From positions 1-21,709 of the forward strand of contig JAGLUC010000403.1 of the NCBI GenBank assembly GCA_023134955.1: a DNA stretch of 21,709 nt. Direction: 5' to 3'. The notes under the pieces are model-generated. The model had not been told where the DNA came from. It saw nothing but the letters and a program-made list of their open reading frames with translations, and searched no databases. Position 1 is the stretch's first letter. Every line of letters starts with the position of its first letter. Origin of the DNA: Methylococcales bacterium (GTDB lineage: Bacteria > Pseudomonadota > Gammaproteobacteria > Methylococcales > Methylomonadaceae). The translations under genes were made by a program, and so were the position numbers. This document shows positions 8,080-14,743 of the stretch, piece by piece.

Positions 8080-9215
8080 TTTTTGATTATGAAACATTAA
8101 GAATTATTTGGTGGGGATTTTTAGGCTTTTTTTTAATAAGCTTTGCAATTACGGGTGGCTTTGATTTAGGTGCTGGTATTTTATTGCCTTTTATTGCTGA
8201 AAATGATGATGAAAAAAGAGTTGTTATTAATATTGCTGGTGCAACCTGGCTTGGTAATCAGGCTTGGTTAATTTTAGTAATAGGCACTTTATTTGCTGCC
8301 TGGCCGATGGTTTATGCTGTGCTGTTTTCTGGTTTTTATTTGCTGTTATTGCTAGCTCTTTTTGGATTATGTATTCGAGCATTAAGTTTTAGTTATCGTA
8401 GCCAATTAAGTGATCAAAAATGGCGTAATAATTGGGATAAAGCACTGTTTGTTGGTAGTATCTTACCCACTTTCATCTTTGGTGTGGTTTTTGGTAATTT
8501 GTTAAAAGGCATTCCTTTTCAGTTAGAAAATGATCTGAGTATCGTTTATTTAGGTAGTTTTTGGAGCCTGTTTAGCCCCTTTGCCCTATTAGTGGGGCTG
8601 CTTAGTGTATCAATGCTTGCTATGCATGGTGCTGTTTATTTACAAATTAAAACGGAAGGAGCTATTCAGAAAAAGCTTAAAAAAAAGCTGCCTGTTCTAG
8701 TTTTTATGACATTAGGATTATTTGCCTTAGCTGGACATGTCATTACTTTTTTAGAGGGTTATCATTTTATATCTGAGGCTGCTAGCAATGATCTTTCAAC
8801 GCCACTGACAAAGTTCATTAAGCGAGAGCCAGGCTTATGGCTTGATAATTATGGACATCTTCCCACTTTAATGGCAATTCCAGCCACCACATTTGTCAGT
8901 GGGTTTATAACGATTACTTTATCAAGAATTAATCGACCAGGGAGTGCCTTTATTTTTAGTGCCATTGCTATTGCGACTATTATTTTTACAGTCGCCTGTT
9001 CACTATTTCCTTTTATTATTCCATCAAGTGTTTCCGTTAATAGTTCATTAACGCTATGGGATGCTAGCGCAAGTCAAAACACTTTAAATATGTTGTTTTG
9101 GGTCACTGCGTTTTTCTTACCATTAATCACTATATATAGTAATTGGACTTTTCGAGTTTTACGGGGAAAAATAACCGTTAAACATATCCAAAAAAATAAC
9201 TATACAGCCTATTAG
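8076..9215 (+). CDS. cydB: Cytochrome bd ubiquinol oxidase subunit II, variant
   Basis: The second core subunit of cytochrome bd, a 379-residue membrane protein as in E. coli. Family blocks are clear: ETLRIIWWGFLGFFL at the N terminus, GGFDLGAG, GNQAWLI, FAAWPMVYAVLFSGFY, WRNNWDKALFVGS, FGNLLKGIPF, and near the C terminus FPFIIPSSVSVN...LTLWDASASQNTLN. Two acidic positions differ from E. coli: the Asp in E. coli TDGFD is Gly27 here (TGGFD), and HWDGNQ is TWLGNQ with Leu59 in place of Asp. Asp30 of the first motif and W58 are kept. The start codon overlaps the cydA stop by four bases. The TAG stop overlaps the strong ribosome binding site of the next gene. Confidence 0.97.
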   Translation: MIFDYETLRIIWWGFLGFFLISFAITGGFDLGAGILLPFIAENDDEKRVVINIAGATWLGNQAWLILVIGTLFAAWPMVYAVLFSGFYLLLLLALFGLCIRALSFSYRSQLSDQKWRNNWDKALFVGSILPTFIFGVVFGNLLKGIPFQLENDLSIVYLGSFWSLFSPFALLVGLLSVSMLAMHGAVYLQIKTEGAIQKKLKKKLPVLVFMTLGLFALAGHVITFLEGYHFISEAASNDLSTPLTKFIKREPGLWLDNYGHLPTLMAIPATTFVSGFITITLSRINRPGSAFIFSAIAIATIIFTVACSLFPFIIPSSVSVNSSLTLWDASASQNTLNMLFWVTAFFLPLITIYSNWTFRVLRGKITVKHIQKNNYTAY

Positions 9216-9223
9216 GAGGAAGT

Positions 9224-9817
9224 ATGTGGTATTTTATTTGGTTATTAGGCGTGTTACTTATTTGTTCATTAAGTATTCTTAACATCCTGAGGTTAGAAGC
9301 TCAGGAAGCAATGGCTAAAGAAAGTGTAGCGATAGATCCTTATACCAAGTTGTTGGCACGAGAAAGTATTTTTGAACATTTACAGGAAAAGATTAAAAAT
9401 TCAAAACGTAATGACATGTCTTTTTCGGTGCTGTATCTCAGTCTAACTAATTTTAAAATCAAACATCTGCTTTCAGAAAATGAAATGAATACAATACTAT
9501 TAAATGTAGTTTATTCTATAAATAATGAAATTCGATTAGGTCTGGATGTTGTTGCAAGAGCAGGTGATGAAGACTTATTAATAGCTTTACCTGGTGCTTC
9601 ATTACATAGAGTCGAGACCATTGCCAAAAGAATTAAGCAAAATATTTTCGTTAATGTTAAAACAGAAAGCGATATTTATGTTGATGTGGGGATAGGTGTT
9701 GCAGAGTATTCTTATCATGCAGACTTTATAACAGAAGAAGTTTCAATGGGCGTGGATGAGGTTGAAGCATTGTTAAACATTGCGATTGGCCGTTGTTTTG
9801 AATCAGCAATGGTTTAG
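9224..9817 (+). CDS. CydX-like subunit fused to a degenerate GGDEF domain
   Basis: Residues 1-28 match CydX, the ~37-residue third subunit of cytochrome bd: MWYFIWLLGVLLICS then L24-E25..E28, aligning without gaps with the E. coli MWYFxWxLGxLLxCS...LxLExxE pattern. This is the only membrane helix. Instead of ending near residue 37, the 197-residue protein continues with DPYTKLLARE (about 38-47), NFK at 76-78 and ALPGAS at about 121-126, the skeleton of a GGDEF diguanylate cyclase domain. The signature is GDEDL (114-118) instead of GGDEF, the usual metal-binding Asp is S73, and no RxxD inhibitory site is in register, so cyclase activity is unlikely. AGGAGG (9214-9219) is the strongest ribosome binding site in the operon. 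Inference: it occupies the CydX position in the oxidase and carries a cytoplasmic nucleotide-binding or interaction module. Confidence 0.85.
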   Translation: MWYFIWLLGVLLICSLSILNILRLEAQEAMAKESVAIDPYTKLLARESIFEHLQEKIKNSKRNDMSFSVLYLSLTNFKIKHLLSENEMNTILLNVVYSINNEIRLGLDVVARAGDEDLLIALPGASLHRVETIAKRIKQNIFVNVKTESDIYVDVGIGVAEYSYHADFITEEVSMGVDEVEALLNIAIGRCFESAMV

Positions 9818-9850
9818 AGTATAGATAATAATAAAAATAAACGGAAAAAA

Positions 9851-10567
9851 ATGCCAGTAGATATTTTACTTACAGTTATCGCAACAGCTGCTATTCAATC
9901 AATATTTGGTGTCGGCGTGTTGTTGTTTGGAACACCCATTTTGCTGTTATTGGGGTATGATTTTTTAAGTGCACTCACTGTGTTACTACCCATTTCAATA
10001 GCCATTAATTCATTACAAATAATCAAACATTATCAATATATTGATAGCTCTTTTTATAAGAATGTGTTGATTTATAGTATTCCTTTAGTCATTTTATTGT
10101 TATTTTTTGTCAGCACAATAAGCCTGAACATTACTTTTTTGATAGGTACTTTTATTATTTTAGTTGCCTTGAAAAATTTTTTTCCTGTCCTGGAGCAAAT
10201 GCTGGAAAAGATGATTAAGTATGAGAAACCTTATTTAGCTGTAATGGGTTTAATACACGGATTAACTAATTTAGGGGGCTCATTGTTAACGGCGATAGTT
10301 CATGGAAAACAATATGACAAAAATGCAACAAGAGTTACCATTGCTATTTGTTATGCTACATTTGCTATTTTTCAATTAATTACACTGTTTTTTATTGGCA
10401 CTGAGTCTGAGTTTTCAACGTCTGAAAATATGAGTTTTTTACAAATAGGGGTGATTGTCTTCCTATTGACCGAAGAAATTATTTATAGCGACTTAGAAAA
10501 TAAAAAATATAGTCAGTTTTTTGCCGCTTTTCTATTAATTTCAGGCATTCTTCTCATCATAAAATAA
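9851..10567 (+). CDS. TauE/SafE (TSUP) family membrane transporter
   Basis: A 238-residue integral membrane protein with seven to eight hydrophobic segments. It shows the two-repeat pattern of the TSUP (DUF81, TauE/SafE) family: an N-terminal GVGVLLFGTPILLLLGYDFLSAL block (about 21-43) and a matching second-half block, GLIHGLTNLGGSLLTAIVHGK, around 136-156. Family members are proposed exporters of sulfite, sulfoacetate or other organic anions; the substrate here is unknown. It begins 33 bases after the CydX-GGDEF gene, probably as the last gene of the cyd operon. The ribosome binding site is weak (CGGAAAA). It is convergent with lysA across a structured 177-base gap. Confidence 0.85.
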   Translation: MPVDILLTVIATAAIQSIFGVGVLLFGTPILLLLGYDFLSALTVLLPISIAINSLQIIKHYQYIDSSFYKNVLIYSIPLVILLLFFVSTISLNITFLIGTFIILVALKNFFPVLEQMLEKMIKYEKPYLAVMGLIHGLTNLGGSLLTAIVHGKQYDKNATRVTIAICYATFAIFQLITLFFIGTESEFSTSENMSFLQIGVIVFLLTEEIIYSDLENKKYSQFFAAFLLISGILLIIK

Positions 10568-10622
10568 CATAACTATGAACTACCACAGATTAACCTGAGA
10601 CTTGGTTTTTGGATTGATTAAA

Positions 10623-10734
10623 CTAGTAGTCCATCAATGTTTTATTGACGGATTCTTGCTCTTAAGCCTGGCTGGAGATGGCTTAATAGCTAATGTACTT
10701 TTTACCCACCATTACAACATTGATGAACTACTAG
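10623..10734. repeat. 112-bp inverted-repeat structure downstream of lysA
   Basis: Outer arms at 10623-10641 (CTAGTAGTCCATCAATGTT) and 10716-10734 (AACATTGATGAACTACTAG) are 19-base complements with one mismatch. An inner 7-bp stem, TTAAGCC (10662-10668) and GGCTTAA (10680-10686), has an 11-base loop. In a minus-strand transcript, the sense of lysA, the single mismatch becomes a G-U pair, so the outer stem closes fully. The structure begins 11 bases after the lysA stop. It could be a 3' UTR processing or termination structure, or a small non-autonomous element with terminal inverted repeats. Confidence 0.6.
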
Positions 10735-10744
10735 CAATTTTTTC

Positions 10745-11992
10745 TTAAGGTAACAACTTTTCCCCAACTATTAACTGAGCGATGCTTTCCCTTTCTCTAA
10801 TTAAATGTACATCAGCTCCGTCAATCATTACCTCTGCCACGCGAGGACGTGAATTATAATTAGAACTCATGGTAAAACCATAAGCACCAGACGAACGTAC
10901 TGCTAATAAATCACCTTGCGATAATTTAAGCGTTCTTTGCTTACCTAAAAAATCACCTGTTTCACAGACTGGTCCAACAAGATCCCAAACCTGTGGCTCT
11001 GCTGAATTCTCTTGATTAACAGGAATAATATCTTGCCATGCACCATATAACGAAGGTCTAACTAAGTCATTCATTGCGGCATCAATAATGGCAAAGTTTT
11101 TATATTTTGTGGGTTTTAAATATTCCACTTTAGTCACTAATATACCTGCATTACCTGCAATCGCTCGGCCTGGTTCCAAGGCAATTTCATAACCACTATC
11201 GCTTAATCTTTCCAGAATTGCCGCGACATATTCAGCCGGTTCCGGGGGTGTTTCGTCTTTATATTTAATACCTAATCCACCGCCTAAATCCAGGTGATGT
11301 AATTTAATTCCTTGTTGTTTTAGGCGATTAACCAAATCCATCACTTTATCAAAAGCGGCTAGAAAAGGTGAGGTTTCGGTTAATTGAGAGCCAATATGGC
11401 AATCAATACCAATAATTTTGATATGCTGCATTTTTGATGCGCGGATATACTCATCAGCCGCCAGCTCAATGTCTATACCAAATTTATTTTCTTTTAAGCC
11501 TGTAGATATATAAGGATGCGTTTTTGCATCAACATTAGGATTCACTCGAAATGAAACAGGGGCAACAACATTTAACTCGCCTGCTATATCATTAATGCGA
11601 TCTAACTCGCCACTGACTTCTATATTAAAGCATCGAATGCCTATTTTAAGTGCAGCTCGAATTTCATCCTCTCGCTTACCTACACCAGAAAAAACGACTT
11701 TTTTAGGATCACCACCAGCTGCTAATACACGTTCCAATTCGCCTAGAGAGACAATATCAAAGCCTGAGCCTAATCGAGCCAATATATTAAGAATAGCAAT
11801 ATTTGAATTGGCTTTAACTGCATAACAAATTAAATGCGGATGGTTGCCAAAGGCCTGGTCAAATGCTTTCCAATGTCGCTCAAAAGTTGCCCGTGAGTAG
11901 ATGTAACAAGGCGAGCCATATTCTGCGACAATACTTTCAACAGCCACATCTTCTACAAATAATTGCTGGTCTTTATAATTAAAATAATCCAT
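10745..11992 (-). CDS. lysA: Diaminopimelate decarboxylase
   Basis: PLP enzyme that decarboxylates meso-diaminopimelate to L-lysine, the last step of lysine synthesis. I place the start at 11992 (MDYFNYKDQQLF), giving 415 residues, the normal length. The frame is open 24 codons further, but that extension overlaps lptM and is basic and non-family-like, while AGAAGGAAG sits just before the chosen ATG. The PLP lysine is K60 in YAVKANSN. Other family motifs are the HIGSQ segment, the GGGLGI phosphate-binding loop, EPGRAIAGNAG, and GPVCETGDFLG with the active-site Cys. It follows lptM by one base, so the two are translationally coupled. The usual partner dapF is not next to it. Confidence 0.97.
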   Translation of the reverse strand: MDYFNYKDQQLFVEDVAVESIVAEYGSPCYIYSRATFERHWKAFDQAFGNHPHLICYAVKANSNIAILNILARLGSGFDIVSLGELERVLAAGGDPKKVVFSGVGKREDEIRAALKIGIRCFNIEVSGELDRINDIAGELNVVAPVSFRVNPNVDAKTHPYISTGLKENKFGIDIELAADEYIRASKMQHIKIIGIDCHIGSQLTETSPFLAAFDKVMDLVNRLKQQGIKLHHLDLGGGLGIKYKDETPPEPAEYVAAILERLSDSGYEIALEPGRAIAGNAGILVTKVEYLKPTKYKNFAIIDAAMNDLVRPSLYGAWQDIIPVNQENSAEPQVWDLVGPVCETGDFLGKQRTLKLSQGDLLAVRSSGAYGFTMSSNYNSRPRVAEVMIDGADVHLIRERESIAQLIVGEKLLP

Positions 11993-11993
11993 T

Positions 11994-12122
11994 TTATGTC
12001 GCTTCCTTCTCCACATGTATAGGGGCTTTTTCATCTGGGTGATAAAGTGGGCCAGTTTGTCCACAGGCTTGTAAACTTGGTATTAATAAGCCTAGTACTA
12101 ATAAGAACGGTAACTTTTTCAT
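11994..12122 (-). CDS. lptM: LptM (YifL) family lipoprotein
   Basis: A 42-residue lipoprotein: MKKLPFLLVLGLLIPSLQ, then the lipobox cysteine C20 and the family block GQTGPLYHP. In E. coli, LptM (YifL) is an outer-membrane-directed lipoprotein that helps mature the LptDE lipopolysaccharide translocon; the conserved short segment after the Cys (G..GPLY.P) is what is recognised here. The start at 12122 gives a proper signal peptide of two lysines plus a hydrophobic core; a longer in-frame start at 12188 would bury it inside dctM. It sits seven bases after dctM and one base before lysA. Linkage to lysA is usual for gammaproteobacteria outside the enterics. Confidence 0.88.
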   Translation of the reverse strand: MKKLPFLLVLGLLIPSLQACGQTGPLYHPDEKAPIHVEKEAT

Positions 12123-12129
12123 GAGTGTA

Positions 12130-13509
12130 TTAAAGATCCGAGTAAACAATAGAAGGTAGCCAAGTAGCCAGTTGAGGCCAAAAAGCAAGAATAGCCAGCA
12201 TCATAAGCTGAATGGCAATAAAAGGCATTACCCCTTTATAAATTTGTCCCGTAGTAATTTCTTTTGGGGCAACGCCTCGTAGATAAAATAAGGCAAAACC
12301 AAAGGGTGGGGTTAAAAATGAGGTTTGTAAATTAATGGCGATCATAATTCCTAACCAGACTGGGTCAATCCCCATTGCCAATAAGATAGGTCCGACAATA
12401 GGCACGACCACAAAGGTAATTTCTATAAAATCTAACACAAAGCCGAGTAAAAACATCACCAGCATGACAAAAAACATAGCGCCAAATTTACCACCTGGTA
12501 AATCAGCTAATAGCTCAACAATTAACTCATCCCCTTCAAAGCCTCTAAAAACTAGTGAAAATAAAGCTGCACCGATCAAAATCATAAAAACCATACTGGT
12601 GACTTGGGTAGTACTTTGCATCACCTGTTGCAAATTTTTTAGGTCTAATCGTTTTTTTAATAAAGCTAATACAATTGCCCCCATCGCACCTACGGCCGCT
12701 GCTTCTGTAGGTGTGGCCAAACCACCCATAATTGAGCCCAACACAGAAAATATCAGCAATAAAGGAGCTGCCATACTTTTAGCAATCCGCAGATAAAAGC
12801 CTTTTTCTTTAACTTTTTTTTCAGGGGTGGGCATTGATTGTGGGGATAACCAGGCTGTGATTAATATATAGACTAAATACATTATGACCAAACCTAACCC
12901 AGGTAATAATGCACCTGCAAATAAATCACCTACCGAAACTGTTTCTGGAGAAAAAATGCCCATATCTAATTGCGCTTGTTGATAAGCACTGGAAATAACA
13001 TCACCTAATAACACTAACACGATAGAAGGAGGAATGATTTGACCTAAAGTACCCGATGCACAAATGATTCCACATGATATAGCTGGATCATAATTATTGC
13101 GTAACATGGTTGGTAGCGATAATAAGCCCATAGTTACCACTGTAGCACCGACTATTCCAGTACTTGCCGCCATCAACATTCCAACTAAAGTAACCGAAAT
13201 TCCTAATCCACCTCTTAATGAGCCGAATAATTCTGCCATTGCTTCCAGTAAATCTTCGGCAATTCTGGCACGTTCCAACATCACGCCCATAAAAACAAAT
13301 AAAGGCACGGCTAATAAAGTCTGGTTATTCATAATGCCAAACAAACGATTAGGTAAGGCATTTAAAAAGGCACTATCAAATAAATTAAACTGTATGCCGA
13401 CCGTTGCAAAAGCTAAGGCCGTTCCGCTTAATGTAAAAGCGACTGGATAGCCGGATAACAATACGATAAAAACAGCAGCAAACATCCATAATGCTAAATA
13501 ATTATCCAT
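12130..13509 (-). CDS. TRAP transporter large permease (DctM type)
   Basis: A 459-residue membrane protein of the TRAP dicarboxylate-type large permease family, the ion-coupled translocation subunit for carboxylates or related solutes. Evidence includes the N-terminal LSGYPVAFTLSG block, the PLFVFMGVMLERA segment near residues 69-81, GGLGISVTLVGMLMAASTGIVGATVVTMG at about 100-128, GTLGQIIPPSIVLVLLG around 153-169, and the C-terminal NLQTSFLTPPFGFALFYLRGVAP near 399-421. It has about 11-12 hydrophobic segments. The first codons overlap the end of the small permease gene by eight bases, and lptM follows seven bases after its stop. The substrate cannot be inferred because no DctP binding protein is in the window. 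Confidence 0.95.
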   Translation of the reverse strand: MDNYLALWMFAAVFIVLLSGYPVAFTLSGTALAFATVGIQFNLFDSAFLNALPNRLFGIMNNQTLLAVPLFVFMGVMLERARIAEDLLEAMAELFGSLRGGLGISVTLVGMLMAASTGIVGATVVTMGLLSLPTMLRNNYDPAISCGIICASGTLGQIIPPSIVLVLLGDVISSAYQQAQLDMGIFSPETVSVGDLFAGALLPGLGLVIMYLVYILITAWLSPQSMPTPEKKVKEKGFYLRIAKSMAAPLLLIFSVLGSIMGGLATPTEAAAVGAMGAIVLALLKKRLDLKNLQQVMQSTTQVTSMVFMILIGAALFSLVFRGFEGDELIVELLADLPGGKFGAMFFVMLVMFLLGFVLDFIEITFVVVPIVGPILLAMGIDPVWLGIMIAINLQTSFLTPPFGFALFYLRGVAPKEITTGQIYKGVMPFIAIQLMMLAILAFWPQLATWLPSIVYSDL

Positions 13510-14056
13510 TTAAACTGCTCTCCTGAGCTAAAGGTTCTGTTAAACCCAATGCAACTAATAAGTTTTGTAGAAATAAGGAGATACTTTGTAAAATTAATAA
13601 AGTCGCCATTAATAAGATAGATGATTTTAGTAAATAAACACCTGGCAGACCGCCTGAATTTCGAGAGCTTTCTTGAACCGCCCATGAGTCAGCTACATAC
13701 CCCCAGCTACTCCAGATAATAAATCCTGTCACAGGCATAAGCAGTAATAAAGTGCCTATACAATCTATCCATGCTTGTGTTTTTACACTACAACGCTGAT
13801 AAAAAATATCAACCCGAACATGTCCATTATGTTTTAAGGTATAAGCTGTGCCCAGCATAAAAACAAGTGCGTGCATATAAGACACGGATTCTTGCAATGC
13901 AATCCAGCCAATATCAAAGGCATAACGTAAAATAACCACCACAAAAGTGGTAATAACCATAAACAAAGTAAGCCAGGAAATGGTTTTTCCCACCCATTCA
14001 TTGAGCTGGTTAATCGCATCAATACAATACTGACTGGTTTTTATAAAACAGGACAT
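13502..14056 (-). CDS. TRAP transporter small permease (DctQ type)
   Basis: A 184-residue membrane protein with four hydrophobic helices (roughly residues 24-47, 57-75, 95-118 and 147-171), the DctQ topology. Family features are the WVGKTISWLTLFMVITTFVVVILRYAFDIGWIALQE segment (21-56) and the YTLKHNGHVRVDIFYQRC block (77-94). It forms the membrane complex with the large permease, whose start codon overlaps this stop by eight bases. Normally a periplasmic DctP gene accompanies this pair; here the next gene upstream is an unrelated 87-residue membrane protein. Confidence 0.92.
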   Translation of the reverse strand: MSCFIKTSQYCIDAINQLNEWVGKTISWLTLFMVITTFVVVILRYAFDIGWIALQESVSYMHALVFMLGTAYTLKHNGHVRVDIFYQRCSVKTQAWIDCIGTLLLLMPVTGFIIWSSWGYVADSWAVQESSRNSGGLPGVYLLKSSILLMATLLILQSISLFLQNLLVALGLTEPLAQESSLNG

Positions 14057-14178
14057 AATCGACAGGCAAAGAGAAAGATTTTACCTTAAATGAGGGGGAT
14101 GCTGAAATTTCAATAGCTTATAAATAATATTAACAGCATTTGTAGCAGACTTAAGCTCGCTTTACTTTAAGTTATCAA

Positions 14179-14442
14179 TTAACTATCAACCAATTCACCA
14201 AAAGAAACTTTATGAGATTCAAATTCTTCCTCTTCATCGTCAATAATAATTTCTTTCCCTGGCTCCATGATCTTTTCTAACTCATTATCAGGAAATAAAT
14301 AATTAGCTATCAACACTGGGATTATCAATATAATCATCACGCCTACGGCATTAAATCCAGCATTTAAAATGCCTGCTAGCCAAAACGCAGATAAACTGCC
14401 CACTAGTATTATCAATGTACTTGGAAATTTAATTTGCTTCAT
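14179..14442 (-). CDS. Small membrane protein with acidic tail, unknown
   Basis: I do not recognise this 87-residue protein. Two hydrophobic helices (about 9-27 and 31-50) are followed by a soluble C-terminal tail that includes a run of acidic residues (IIIDDEEEEFESH, about 65-77). The short basic start (MKQIK) suggests both termini are cytoplasmic. It has no Cys lipobox. It is on the same strand as the TRAP genes but 122 bases upstream of dctQ, so operon membership is uncertain. Composition resembles a real gene rather than a chance frame. Confidence 0.6.
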   Translation of the reverse strand: MKQIKFPSTLIILVGSLSAFWLAGILNAGFNAVGVMIILIIPVLIANYLFPDNELEKIMEPGKEIIIDDEEEEFESHKVSFGELVDS

Positions 14443-14743
14443 ACATTGTATAGCGGCTTTATTACATATTTCCTTAACAAATCTTGATTTTTATGGCTAA
14501 AAACAGCATAAGCTGGCATTCAAATTTTAACCATTTATTAATATCTGATTAAAAAATTTAAGTGGTATTCGTATCTGTTTATCTTGCATTAATAATGGTG
14601 TCCAGTTTAGAACTAAACACTTTAAATATTGTCACTTTACTGATGACTAATTGTTAAGCCTAAGATGAGTGAATTATTCTCCACATCTCAACTTAAGGTT
14701 ATGTTGTGTACTAAGATTATTTACACTTAGAAGGCTACTTAGA
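14443..14743. other. Intergenic region between divergent genes
   Basis: About 300 bases without a supported gene. It contains a short dyad GTTTAG-AA-CTAAAC (14605-14618) and an imperfect stem of 12 pairs out of 15 (arms about 14656-14670 and 14688-14702). Promoters for the 87-residue protein (minus) and the membrane PLD-like gene (plus) must lie here, but none stands out. Confidence 0.4.

Noticed and set aside
11993..12064. Longer N terminus for lysA (extra 24 codons)
   Set aside because: The extension overlaps lptM, is basic and unlike LysA proteins. The start at 11992 has a good ribosome binding site and gives the usual length.
12123..12188. Longer N terminus for the lptM lipoprotein
   Set aside because: It would overlap dctM and place a second hydrophobic stretch before the MKK signal peptide. 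The lipobox at C20 fits the short start.
12335..13450. Plus-strand open frames opposite the TRAP large permease
   Set aside because: They are Pro/Ile/Asn/Lys-rich mirror frames of a well-supported membrane gene on the other strand.
14669..14743. Longer N terminus for the two-helix membrane protein
   Set aside because: The 25 extra residues (rich in Arg, Leu and Cys) precede a normal start with an AAGG signal at 14731-14734, and they overlap an imperfect stem in the leader.
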